Positions 17,922-25,611 of a stretch of 64,000 nucleotides of DNA are shown here, piece by piece. Where the stretch lies: the NCBI RefSeq assembly GCF_000011065.1, contig NC_004663.1:3472001-3536000 (forward strand), in the 5' to 3' direction. The DNA is from Bacteroides thetaiotaomicron VPI-5482 (GTDB lineage Bacteria; Bacteroidota; Bacteroidia; Bacteroidales; Bacteroidaceae). A model generated the notes under the pieces. It was not told where the DNA came from and did not search any database. It saw only the letters and a list, made by a program, of their open reading frames with translations. Both the position numbers and the translations under genes were made by a program. The stretch's first letter is position 1, and each line of letters opens with the position of its first letter.

Positions 17922-19757
17922 TCAGACCGTTATATCCAGCAAAGTTTCTCCCTTTGCATCCAACACCCTGACTCTGAGTTCTTCTTTCCTCTTCTCAAGA
18001 ATCATCACGGTAGCACCCTCCATCTTATATCCTCCACCTATAACAACCGGAAAATGATTCCCCAATTCACCTTTCGGGTGATAAGCATACTTATGAGTAT
18101 GAGCATTCAGACAGATATCAAAAGGAGCTTTTTCCAGCAGCTTAGTCCATAGTTCAGTACAAAGATTCTTTCCATCATTACCATAAAGAGGGATATGATG
18201 CAGGAGGATACGTTTTTTCGCTTTCTTAAATTCTTTGGCAGCCAGTTCTTTCTTCAGAAAACCGACCTGTTCGTTACGTAACTGGGTGAAATCATTCAAA
18301 TCATAATAGACCCAATGATCGTCTGTTTTGTCTTCTCCACAGTCCAGCATGACAATACGGGTATCTCCCCAGTTGAAAGAGCCATAAGTCTTGTCACCTA
18401 CATAATCGAAATGGTCACGCAAACCGATAGAATAAGCGTTCCGGATTTCGTGATTCCCCCGCATAAAGAAAGTCGGGATACAATCACCGCGCACTCCTTC
18501 GGTCAGTTCACTGATAAAGGCAGTTGCCTGATCATGACTTGCCGGGTCGTCTACACAGTCACCGTTGAAAACAACAAAATCATAGTCAATATCCTGAATT
18601 TGCCTGCACAAAGCCCGGAAGGTATGGGTATGCTGATGCAGATCATTGAACACAACAGCAGTAAAAGAATCCGTACCGGTTACAGGCAGAGTAAATTCAC
18701 TGAAAGCAGAACGGGCAGTATTTCCGAAAACTTTCTTATATGCCTGATAAAGCAACATTTCTTGTGAACAGACACGATAATAATACTTTTGACCGGGCTG
18801 CAAATCATCCAGCCGTATTTTATGTAACTTGTTATTGCAGACTACCTGTCCGTCAACAATAGTACGCGCACGCTTTAATTGAGTCGTATCCGTACCGTAT
18901 TCTACCCAACAATAAGCAGGAACAGTGGTTTCCCACATCACGGTCATTCCATTTCCAACCGGATTCTGCAAATAGGGTTTAGTACGGAATATCTTATCCG
19001 CCTTTTCGGCAGTGCGCAGTTCCACAACAATAGGGCGATGATCGGATGCTACAGGTTCATTCACCACTTCCGAAGAGACGACGGCAAATCCTTTATCATT
19101 CTGCTTAAAAGCCGCCACGTAATCGATAGTCTCCTTTGGGGCGGGAGCAGGAAAAGTGTGTTGTCTGGGATTAGAGAGTATCCGAAATTCTTTCTGCAAC
19201 TCTTTAATAAAGTCCGATTCCGGCTCCGCATTCATGTCTCCCGCCAGAAAAAGAGGCTTTTTATAGGAAGCTGCAAAAGTTTTCAGAATCTCCAATGACT
19301 TCATCCGGTCTTCTTCCGTAAGGGATAAATGAGTGCAACAGTAAATATAATCTTCAAACTCCGCTAAGATCAATGCACGGGCTTCTTCCCTGCCGGGCAG
19401 AGCTATAGTCTGCAAATGAACCGGAGCTTTCTTTGACAGCAGACCGATTCCGTATTTTCCGCCATCATAATCTATAGCCGGAGCAAAGCAGGCATACATC
19501 TGCGTCCGCTCGGCTATCTCACCTAATACATATTTCTGATTACTCCGATTGGTCACGCTATCTACTTCCTGCACGGCTACCACATCAGGAGAAGCGTTAT
19601 TAATCACATTTGCAATACGCTGGAAGTCACAGACACCATCCATGCCTGTTGCATTTTTGATGTTATAGGTCATCAGTCTCAACGTATGCTGAGCCTGCAC
19701 CGGAACAATTAACAAGATCGCGGAAATCAGTAAGAATATCTTTTTCATGTTTCTCAT
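17922..19757 (-). CDS. Secreted two-domain phosphoesterase: EEP domain fused to calcineurin-like metallophosphatase
   Basis: 611 residues with a signal peptide ending PVQAQ, so periplasmic or exported. Residues about 25-250 form an endonuclease/exonuclease/phosphatase domain: LMTYNIKN, VVAVQEVDS, CTHLSL, LAGDMNAEP and ASDHRPIV are its metal and catalytic motifs. About 265-360 is a fibronectin-like segment like the N-domain of purple acid phosphatases (NGMTVMWETTVPAYCWVEYG). Residues about 365-590 are a metallophosphatase: FNDLHQH, FNGDCVDD, RGNHEIRN and NAHTHKYAYH. Each half could attack phosphoesters. Convergent with rusT, so separately transcribed, yet it may feed nucleosides to rus (inference). 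Start: ATG 19757; the in-frame ATG at 19748 is also possible. Confidence 0.88.
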   Translation of the reverse strand: MRNMKKIFLLISAILLIVPVQAQHTLRLMTYNIKNATGMDGVCDFQRIANVINNASPDVVAVQEVDSVTNRSNQKYVLGEIAERTQMYACFAPAIDYDGGKYGIGLLSKKAPVHLQTIALPGREEARALILAEFEDYIYCCTHLSLTEEDRMKSLEILKTFAASYKKPLFLAGDMNAEPESDFIKELQKEFRILSNPRQHTFPAPAPKETIDYVAAFKQNDKGFAVVSSEVVNEPVASDHRPIVVELRTAEKADKIFRTKPYLQNPVGNGMTVMWETTVPAYCWVEYGTDTTQLKRARTIVDGQVVCNNKLHKIRLDDLQPGQKYYYRVCSQEMLLYQAYKKVFGNTARSAFSEFTLPVTGTDSFTAVVFNDLHQHTHTFRALCRQIQDIDYDFVVFNGDCVDDPASHDQATAFISELTEGVRGDCIPTFFMRGNHEIRNAYSIGLRDHFDYVGDKTYGSFNWGDTRIVMLDCGEDKTDDHWVYYDLNDFTQLRNEQVGFLKKELAAKEFKKAKKRILLHHIPLYGNDGKNLCTELWTKLLEKAPFDICLNAHTHKYAYHPKGELGNHFPVVIGGGYKMEGATVMILEKRKEELRVRVLDAKGETLLDITV

Positions 19758-19779
19758 TGGGGGTTAAATATTAGAATCA

Positions 19780-19809
19780 CAAAGGTAAGAAAAAAATAAA
19801 AGCCACAAG
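19780..19809 (-). promoter_or_regulatory. Promoter of the two-domain phosphoesterase gene
   Basis: On the minus strand CTTG (19809-19806), an 18-base gap and TACCTTTG (19787-19780) resemble the Bacteroides -33/-7 promoter. The -33 end overlaps the ahpF terminator stem. Confidence 0.5.
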
Positions 19810-19832
19810 AGACTTTTTACAATCTCTGTGGC
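19791..19832 (-). terminator. Terminator of ahpF
   Basis: Minus strand GCCACAGAGA pairs with TCTCTTGTGGC with one bulge and is followed by a long T-rich run. It lies seven bases beyond the ahpF stop and overlaps the promoter of the next gene. Confidence 0.82.
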
Positions 19833-19838
19833 CATTAC

Positions 19839-21392
19839 TTATACAATCAGCCCCCGCACGCGGTCATCAAAGGCAGAAAGGGCGGCTTTGGCACCTTCGC
19901 CCATAGAAATAATAATCTGTTTGTAAGGTACGGTCGATACGTCTCCGGCTGCATAGATTCCCGTCACATTGGTACGGCAATGCGCATCGATAACGATTTC
20001 ACCCGGTCGGTTTGTTTCCACAATATCACGGAAAACGCTGCTATTGGCGGAAAGTCCGATCTGCACGAATACTCCGTCCAGTTCTACCAAACGTTCTTCT
20101 TCCGTCTTACGGTCTTTGATGCGCAAGGCTGTCAGTTTATCGCCATTACCAATTACTTCTGTCGTTTGCGAACTCACGAATACTTCCACATTCGGCAGAG
20201 ATTTAAGTCTTTCCTGAAGGACATTATCCGCTTTCAGTTCATCCATAAATTCAAAGACGGTGACTTTAGAACAGATACCTGCCAAGTCAATGGCTGCCTC
20301 GATGCCGGAGTTTCCACCGCCCACTACCGCAACCTGCTTTCCTTTATAGAAAGGACCGTCGCAATGAGGACAGAAAGCGACTCCACGCCCGATATAATCG
20401 TTCTCGCCGGGAACATTCAGTTTTCGCCAGCTTGCACCTGTAGCGATAATCAATGCAGGAGCAATGAATTTCTCTCCTACGGAAGTAGTTACCAGTTTAT
20501 CTTTTCCGGCAAGTTCTACCTTTTCTATCTTACGCTGTTCCAACAAATCAACAGGATAACGCAGAAGATGCGTTTTCAGATTATCGGCAAGTTCGCTTCC
20601 TGTTGTTTCGGGAACCGAAATCAGATTCTCAATGCCTACCGTCTCTTTCACCTGTCCGCCGACACGCTCGGCAACAATCGCCACGCGCAAGCCTTTACGG
20701 GCAGAATAGATGGCTGCTGATACTCCGGCAGGACCGCCACCGGCTACGATAACATCGTATTCCTTCACTTCCGTCTCCACCTTGGTTTCATCAATACCGT
20801 ATTGCGCTTCCAGTTTAGCAAGCAATTCGCCAAATTCGCCACGACCTACATGAAGCAGTTTCCCATCGGCAAATACAGAAGGCACGCCTTGTATCTTCAA
20901 GGCATCCACTTCATCCTGATACAGTGCACCGTCAACCATTTCATGAGTAATGGAAGGATTCAGTGTGGTCATTGCATTCAATGCCTGAACTACATCCGGA
21001 CAGTTGGTGCAAGTCAGTGAGACATAGGTCACTAAGTGTATCGGACCCTTCAAGGCTTTCACACGGTTGCAGACAGCCTCATCCGGAAAATTCTTTCCCT
21101 TACCGTCCAGATTCAGGATGGCGAGTAATAAAGAAGTAAACTCATGTCCGTTGGGGATAGCACGGAAAGTAATTTCTGTAGGTTTACCATTCTTTCCTAT
21201 CGTAAATTTAAGTCCGCTTCCTTCATTTACCATACAAGTGATGTGATCGGAACATTCGGCTACATCGCTCAGCAATTCCAGCAATTCGGCACGGCTTTCA
21301 TGACTGGCTGATACGGATATATCAAAGGTAAAGTCAGCCTCCAGTCCGGCAAAAATACCCTTCAGTTGTTCTTTTAATGCAGGTTCTAACAT
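19839..21392 (-). CDS. ahpF: AhpF, alkyl hydroperoxide reductase flavoprotein subunit
   Basis: NADH-dependent disulfide reductase that re-reduces AhpC; 517 residues (E. coli AhpF 521). The N-terminal tandem thioredoxin-fold domain has the CxxC LTCTNCPDVV (about 129-132). The FAD-binding site is VIVAGGGPAGVSAAIYSA, the second redox CxxC is AFCPHCDGPFYKG, the NADH site is VAVVGGGNSGIEAAIDLA, and GIYAAGDVS is the C-terminal FAD motif. The frame can extend to an ATG at 21410, but the start at 21392 gives MLEPALKEQ, matches the family and has AAAGGAG about ten bases upstream. Follows ahpC across an 82-base gap holding a strong hairpin. Confidence 0.96.
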   Translation of the reverse strand: MLEPALKEQLKGIFAGLEADFTFDISVSASHESRAELLELLSDVAECSDHITCMVNEGSGLKFTIGKNGKPTEITFRAIPNGHEFTSLLLAILNLDGKGKNFPDEAVCNRVKALKGPIHLVTYVSLTCTNCPDVVQALNAMTTLNPSITHEMVDGALYQDEVDALKIQGVPSVFADGKLLHVGRGEFGELLAKLEAQYGIDETKVETEVKEYDVIVAGGGPAGVSAAIYSARKGLRVAIVAERVGGQVKETVGIENLISVPETTGSELADNLKTHLLRYPVDLLEQRKIEKVELAGKDKLVTTSVGEKFIAPALIIATGASWRKLNVPGENDYIGRGVAFCPHCDGPFYKGKQVAVVGGGNSGIEAAIDLAGICSKVTVFEFMDELKADNVLQERLKSLPNVEVFVSSQTTEVIGNGDKLTALRIKDRKTEEERLVELDGVFVQIGLSANSSVFRDIVETNRPGEIVIDAHCRTNVTGIYAAGDVSTVPYKQIIISMGEGAKAALSAFDDRVRGLIV

Positions 21393-21416
21393 CTCTCTTT
21401 CTCCTTTCATTCTTTT

Positions 21417-21454
21417 AAAAGAAGGGCCGGCAGCGTCTCCGTTACCGGCCCTTC
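21417..21454 (-). terminator. Hairpin between ahpC and ahpF (attenuator or partial terminator)
   Basis: Minus strand GAAGGGCCGG (21454-21445) pairs perfectly with CCGGCCCTTC (21430-21421), extendable with mismatches, followed by TTTTAAAAG. It lies between the ahpC stop and the ahpF ribosome site, so read-through would be needed for ahpF. Confidence 0.72.
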
Positions 21455-21474
21455 ACACACATTATCAAGATCTA

Positions 21475-22041
21475 TCAAATCTTACCGACAAGGTCAATGC
21501 TTGGCTTCAGAGTAGATTCGCCCTTCTTCCATTTAGCCGGGCAAACTTCTCCGTCGTGAGTAGCCACAAACTGTGCGGCTTCTACTTTGCGAAGTAATTC
21601 GCTGGCGTCACGACCAATATTGTTATCATTCAGTTCCACCACTTTAATCTTTCCTTCCGGGTTTACGACGAATGTTCCGCGGTAAGCCATACCTTCTTCT
21701 TCGATATATACACCCAGTGCACGGCTCAAAGCGCCTGTCGGGTCTGCCAGCATCGGGTATTTGATCTTACGGATACTTTCGGAAGCATCATGCCAGGCTT
21801 TGTGTACGAAATGCGAGTCAGTACTTACCGAGTAGATTTCCACACCCATTTCCTGGAACTGAGCATATTTGTCAGCCATGTCTACCAATTCTGTCGGACA
21901 TACAAATGTAAAGTCGGCAGGGTAGAAGAAAAGGATTGCCCATTTACCTTTCAGGTCGTTGTTGGTTACTGTCTTGAAAGCTCCGTTTTGAAAAGCCTGA
22001 ACACTGAATTCAGGAAGTTGAGAATTTAAAATTGGTTCCAT
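21475..22041 (-). CDS. ahpC: AhpC, alkyl hydroperoxide reductase (2-Cys peroxiredoxin)
   Basis: Cytoplasmic typical 2-Cys peroxiredoxin, 188 residues, that reduces hydrogen peroxide, organic peroxides and peroxynitrite. The peroxidatic Cys48 is in PADFTFVCPTELVD; the resolving Cys167 is in GEVCPAKWKKG near the C-terminus. Length equals that of enterobacterial AhpC (187). AhpF, its reductant, is encoded next. A strong promoter and two dyads lie upstream; in Bacteroides ahpCF is known to belong to the OxyR oxidative-stress response. Confidence 0.97.
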   Translation of the reverse strand: MEPILNSQLPEFSVQAFQNGAFKTVTNNDLKGKWAILFFYPADFTFVCPTELVDMADKYAQFQEMGVEIYSVSTDSHFVHKAWHDASESIRKIKYPMLADPTGALSRALGVYIEEEGMAYRGTFVVNPEGKIKVVELNDNNIGRDASELLRKVEAAQFVATHDGEVCPAKWKKGESTLKPSIDLVGKI

Positions 22042-22084
22042 ACTCTTTATTGCTTTTATTGTTATTAATTGATTTGACTTATAA

Positions 22085-22119
22085 CATCAGAAACATCGTT
22101 TTGTTTTTTGTTTCTGATG
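22085..22119. promoter_or_regulatory. Inverted repeat in the ahpC leader, possible operator
   Basis: CATCAGAAAC (22085-22094) and GTTTCTGATG (22110-22119) are exact inverted repeats with a 15-base centre. They abut the -7 box of the ahpC promoter and cover the expected transcription start. It could bind a dimeric regulator or fold as a leader hairpin. Confidence 0.6.
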
Positions 22120-22152
22120 CAAAGATAAAGGCGGAAACCCCGCCTTTGCAAA
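22120..22152 (-). promoter_or_regulatory. ahpC: ahpC promoter
   Basis: On the minus strand TTTG (22152-22149), 21 bases and TATCTTTG (22127-22120) match the Bacteroides -33/-7 consensus. The spacer contains a perfect GGCGG/CCGCC dyad (22130-22144). The leader to the ATG is about 70 bases. Confidence 0.78.
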
Positions 22153-22223
22153 AAAAGTCCAATCGAATAATTCTATCGGATAATAGATGAAACCAATATG
22201 CCTGCCAGTGAAGCTGCCTTCTT

Positions 22224-23693
22224 CTACTTCTTTGTTTTCAGTAAACGCATACTGAGAAAGCCTGCCAAAAAGATAACAATGGTTCCGAAGACAATAGTCA
22301 GGTTAGCATGAAACGGGCTTGCATATTCGCTCATAAAACCATCTTTAAAGAAGATAGGAGACAAGCTCATCCAGACGACAACGATAATGCCACAGATCAC
22401 TCCCAAAACGGCGTCAACATTCCGCGCCTTCTTTGAAATATACCCCAGCAGGAAGAGTCCCAGCATACCACCGCTGAAGATGGAGGACAAAGCCCACCAG
22501 GCATCCAGCGCACTCTCTACGTTCAGAAATGCCAGCGCTACGAAAATACCGATTATTCCGATCAGTACATTCGAAACATACAAGGCTCTCACCGATTGTT
22601 TTTCTGTCGGTCTCTTATTTATATAACGGGCATAATAGTCCGTCAGAATGATAGTAGCCGAACTTGTAATGCTTGTAGCCACCGTACTCATTCCCGCCGC
22701 GAAAATGGAGGCAATCAATAATCCGGTAAGTCCGGTCGGAAGCGCATGTACAATAAAATAGGGAAAGACCGCGTCCCCCTCGACCCCTGCCGGAAGCAGT
22801 TCCGGAAACGTCTTGTAATATGCATACAATGCCGTACCTATCATAAAGAACACTGCAGAAACCGGAATAAACAAATAACCTCCGAAGAGAGCGGAGAACT
22901 TAGCCTGTTTATCACTCTTTGCCGTCAAATAACGCTGTACGTAGTTCTGATCAATACCATAATTCTGTAGATTGATAAATATACCGTAAATAAGGCATAC
23001 CCAGAAAGTAGACTCGGTCAGACTGCTGCCGAAACTTCCCAAACTGAATTTCTGGTCAGTAATGGCTATCTGAAATACCTGCGCAGGCCCTTCGGGCATT
23101 TTAAACATCAGCACACAAAGGCAGGCTATCGCACCACCAATCAGAATAAATCCCTGAATCGCCTCCGTCCATATCACAGCTTTCAGACCACCCAGCATTG
23201 AATAGGCAATAATGGCAACGCTGGTTACTGCGATAATCATCTTAATATCCCATCCCAGCAGGGCATTCATAGGCAATGCGAGCAGATACAGAATAGACCC
23301 CATCCGGGCAACCTGCGTCAAAAGATAACACGATGACGCATATACACGCGCCCAGGGACCAAAGCGTTCTTCCAGAAAACTGTAAGCCGATACGCTTCCG
23401 ATAGAACGATAAAAGGGTACAAAGTATTTAGCAGCAAAATACGAGGCTATCGGAATGGACAAGCTGAATACAAAAGCATTCCAATCGGACATATAGGCCT
23501 TGCCCGGATAAGCCAGATAACTGATACTACTTACATACGTTGCGAAAATAGACATTCCCACAACCCAACCCGGAAGGGAACGTCCTGCCGAAGTAAATTC
23601 CTCCGACGAACGTTTCTTGTTGAAGAAAGAGCAGCCGAAGACAACAACTCCCCCCGTGAAGAATAAAAAGATAATAATGTCGAGAATAGACAT
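22224..23693 (-). CDS. Sodium:solute symporter (SSS family)
   Basis: A 489-residue inner-membrane protein with about 13 hydrophobic segments. SSS features include ATYVSSISYLAYPGKAYMSDW in the first helices, RFGPWARVYASSCYLLTQVARMG, and SIFAAGMSTVATSITSSATIILTDYY, which holds the conserved Na+-site serines. The upstream gene, 24 bases before it on the same strand, encodes a DapA/NanA-family aldolase, so the symporter probably imports the sugar acid or related substrate of that enzyme. Sialic acid is a tempting guess, but no other nan gene is present. Confidence 0.88.
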   Translation of the reverse strand: MSILDIIIFLFFTGGVVVFGCSFFNKKRSSEEFTSAGRSLPGWVVGMSIFATYVSSISYLAYPGKAYMSDWNAFVFSLSIPIASYFAAKYFVPFYRSIGSVSAYSFLEERFGPWARVYASSCYLLTQVARMGSILYLLALPMNALLGWDIKMIIAVTSVAIIAYSMLGGLKAVIWTEAIQGFILIGGAIACLCVLMFKMPEGPAQVFQIAITDQKFSLGSFGSSLTESTFWVCLIYGIFINLQNYGIDQNYVQRYLTAKSDKQAKFSALFGGYLFIPVSAVFFMIGTALYAYYKTFPELLPAGVEGDAVFPYFIVHALPTGLTGLLIASIFAAGMSTVATSITSSATIILTDYYARYINKRPTEKQSVRALYVSNVLIGIIGIFVALAFLNVESALDAWWALSSIFSGGMLGLFLLGYISKKARNVDAVLGVICGIIVVVWMSLSPIFFKDGFMSEYASPFHANLTIVFGTIVIFLAGFLSMRLLKTKK

Positions 23694-23717
23694 AGCCGTT
23701 CATTTTTTCTTGATTAA

Positions 23718-24647
23718 TTACCTGAGCACTACATCAACTCCCAAATTTTGAAGTGCCTTCCATATTTTTCCTCTTTCCCGTTGTTCGAACTTATGGAAAG
23801 GCGCAGCCACATAATCGCTGCATATTCCGAGTAGACTGAGAGCACATTTCAGACCTTTCAGGTAACTGGACCCATGTTGCCCTACCGTATATATCGTAGC
23901 ACTGATTTGCATTACTTTTTCCTGCAAACGTCTCACTTCTTCCATATCTGCATTCTTCGCAGCGTTGTATAAGCTCACATACAATTCGGGGAACATATTC
24001 GCACCACCGTTTACGCCGCCATGAGCCCCCAGCAGTACGGATTCCGCCATAATTTCTTCCGGTCCCACCAGCATCGAGAAATCCGGATTATCTTTCATGG
24101 CATACATCACCGACTGGAAATAAACCGTATTTGCCGAACTGTCTTTAAAACCGATTACGCCGGGATTCTCCGCTATCCGCTGAATCGTAGCCGGTGCAAA
24201 GTTCACCTTTGTATGAGTCGGCATATTATACAAGAATAATGGTAACGGCAACTGAGGCAGCAGATGCTCATAAAACTCGATCAGTTCGGGCTGACCTGTC
24301 GCAAAGTAGTAAGGAGGAGCGGAAACGACGGCATCGGCTCCATGATCTGCCGCAAGGCAGGCAAGGTTCACACTCTCCACAATCGAAGTATCGGAAATAC
24401 ATACCAATACCGGCAACCGTCCTTTCGCTATACGGCAGGTATTTTTAATCATTTCCATCCTCAATTTATAACTGAGGCTCTGTGATTCACCGGTAGTTCC
24501 CAACACAAAAAGAGCATGTACTCCCCCTGCTATCAGATGTTCGATCAATCTTTGCAAACCTTCCACATCCAACACATCATCGTCCAACAAGGGAGTTACC
24601 AACGGAGGAATAATTCCTGATAAAGGAATATTCATTTTGTTATTCAT
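23718..24647 (-). CDS. DapA/NanA-family aldolase (N-acetylneuraminate-lyase-like)
   Basis: Class-I, Schiff-base-forming (beta/alpha)8 enzyme, 309 residues. Motifs are LGTTGESQSL (the carboxylate-binding GTTGES), LYNMPTHTKVNFAP with the catalytic Tyr, and IGFKDSSAN with the Schiff-base Lys. Together these define the dihydrodipicolinate synthase / N-acetylneuraminate lyase superfamily. It lacks close signatures of true DapA, and its pairing with a symporter suggests a catabolic lyase or hydratase for an imported keto-sugar acid. Exact substrate unknown. ATG 24647 is used; an inner ATG at 24635 is possible. Confidence 0.88.
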   Translation of the reverse strand: MNNKMNIPLSGIIPPLVTPLLDDDVLDVEGLQRLIEHLIAGGVHALFVLGTTGESQSLSYKLRMEMIKNTCRIAKGRLPVLVCISDTSIVESVNLACLAADHGADAVVSAPPYYFATGQPELIEFYEHLLPQLPLPLFLYNMPTHTKVNFAPATIQRIAENPGVIGFKDSSANTVYFQSVMYAMKDNPDFSMLVGPEEIMAESVLLGAHGGVNGGANMFPELYVSLYNAAKNADMEEVRRLQEKVMQISATIYTVGQHGSSYLKGLKCALSLLGICSDYVAAPFHKFEQRERGKIWKALQNLGVDVVLR

Positions 24648-24753
24648 AGTCTGATTCTTTTAATTTGTATATGATTGTTATTAATGATACTAATAAGACG
24701 GGGTATTTAGCATTTTGTAATCACATTATTCCATATCTGAAGAAAAGATTTTA

Positions 24754-24761
24754 TATTTTTG
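24754..24761 (+). promoter_or_regulatory. -7 box of the Nudix gene
   Basis: TATTTTTG matches TAnnTTTG and lies 31 bases before the ATG; no clear -33 box. Confidence 0.45.
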
Positions 24762-24792
24762 TCGGCAAACAATCTATTATATAAAATCAGTT

Positions 24793-25320
24793 ATGATGAA
24801 ACATCCTCTTGCCCAATTCCTGTACTGTCCCGAATGCGGTTCTCCGCACTTCGAAGTGAACAACGAGAAGTCTAAGAAATGCACAGACTGCGGCTTTGTT
24901 TATTATTTCAATCCGTCTTCCGCTACCGTGGCACTGATTCTGAATGAAAAGAAGGAACTGCTGGTCTGCCGCCGTGCCAAAGAACCGGCCAAAGGGACAC
25001 TCGACCTTCCCGGAGGATTTATCGACATGAACGAAACAGGAGAAGAAGGAGTAGGCAGGGAAGTATGGGAGGAAACAGGATTGAAGGTAGAAAAAGCGAC
25101 CTATCAGTTCTCCCTGCCGAACATTTATATCTATTCCGGCTTTTCCGTTCATACGCTCGATATGTTCTTTCTCTGTACCGTAAAAGACATGAGCCATTTC
25201 TCGGCAATGGATGACGTGGCAGATTCTTTCTTCCTGCCATTATCAGAGATACGTCCGGAAGATTTCGGGCTGGATTCCATTCGGCGGGGACTTGTACAGT
25301 TTCTGGCTCAACACAATTAA
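24793..25320 (+). CDS. Zinc-ribbon Nudix hydrolase
   Basis: A 175-residue cytoplasmic protein. The first 40 residues form a zinc ribbon with two CxxC pairs (YCPECGSP and CTDCGFVYYF). The Nudix box follows: GGFIDMNETGEEGVGREVW and on to EETGL, matching Gx5Ex7REUxEExGU exactly. The arrangement recalls NudC-type or ADP-ribose/NADH pyrophosphatases, but the substrate, a nucleoside diphosphate linked to another group, cannot be fixed. Divergent from the aldolase gene. The start could be either of the two adjacent ATGs (24793 or 24796). Confidence 0.9.
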   Translation: MMKHPLAQFLYCPECGSPHFEVNNEKSKKCTDCGFVYYFNPSSATVALILNEKKELLVCRRAKEPAKGTLDLPGGFIDMNETGEEGVGREVWEETGLKVEKATYQFSLPNIYIYSGFSVHTLDMFFLCTVKDMSHFSAMDDVADSFFLPLSEIRPEDFGLDSIRRGLVQFLAQHN

Positions 25321-25388
25321 CTAAAAGGGGCACTAAACTTTTGGGTATCAGAAAACGTTTTAAATGAGGAAAATACTAAGATTCGTAT

Positions 25389-25396
25389 TATCTTTG
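25389..25396 (+). promoter_or_regulatory. -7 box upstream of the 31-codon ORF
   Basis: TATCTTTG is an exact, strong Bacteroides -7 box, 31 bases before the ATG of the small frame at 25428. No -33 TTTG at the usual distance. Confidence 0.5.
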
Positions 25397-25427
25397 TAAC
25401 CACCAATAATTATAAAACAACAATCAC

Positions 25428-25523
25428 ATGAAATTCAACATCAGACTTAATTACTCTCATCAGGAAGATAAAAAAGAGTCCAAAAAGAATAAGTATTTCG
25501 GATTCAAAATGGATGAGAGATAA
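25428..25523 (+). CDS. Small basic protein of 31 residues, unknown function
   Basis: A short frame, beginning MKFNIRLNYSHQEDKK and ending FGFKMDER before TAA, rich in Lys, Asn and Asp/Glu. It lies alone between the Nudix gene and the TPR gene. Support comes from a TATCTTTG box 31 bases upstream and from the otherwise empty gap. It has no signal peptide or membrane segment and I do not recognise it. It may be a true small protein, a remnant of a longer gene, or chance. Confidence 0.4.
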   Translation: MKFNIRLNYSHQEDKKESKKNKYFGFKMDER

Positions 25524-25588
25524 TTTACATAAAGATTTAAATGATTATAAAATAACTTTCAAAGGGTTTTCGTTGGAAGATATAGTCG

Positions 25589-25596
25589 TATTTTTG
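25589..25596 (+). promoter_or_regulatory. -7 box of the TPR gene
   Basis: TATTTTTG matches TAnnTTTG, 15 bases before the ATG; TTTT 18 bases upstream is a weak -33. Confidence 0.4.
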
Positions 25597-25611
25597 TCAA
25601 AACACTAGATT

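Noticed and set aside
19980..20720. 246-codon plus-strand frame within ahpF
   Set aside because: Antisense to conserved FAD/NADH motifs of AhpF.
17868..25345. 13-mer CTAAACTTTTGGG shared by 17868-17880 and 25333-25345
   Set aside because: The first is a terminator arm; the second lacks a full partner arm. Too short to claim a repeat family.
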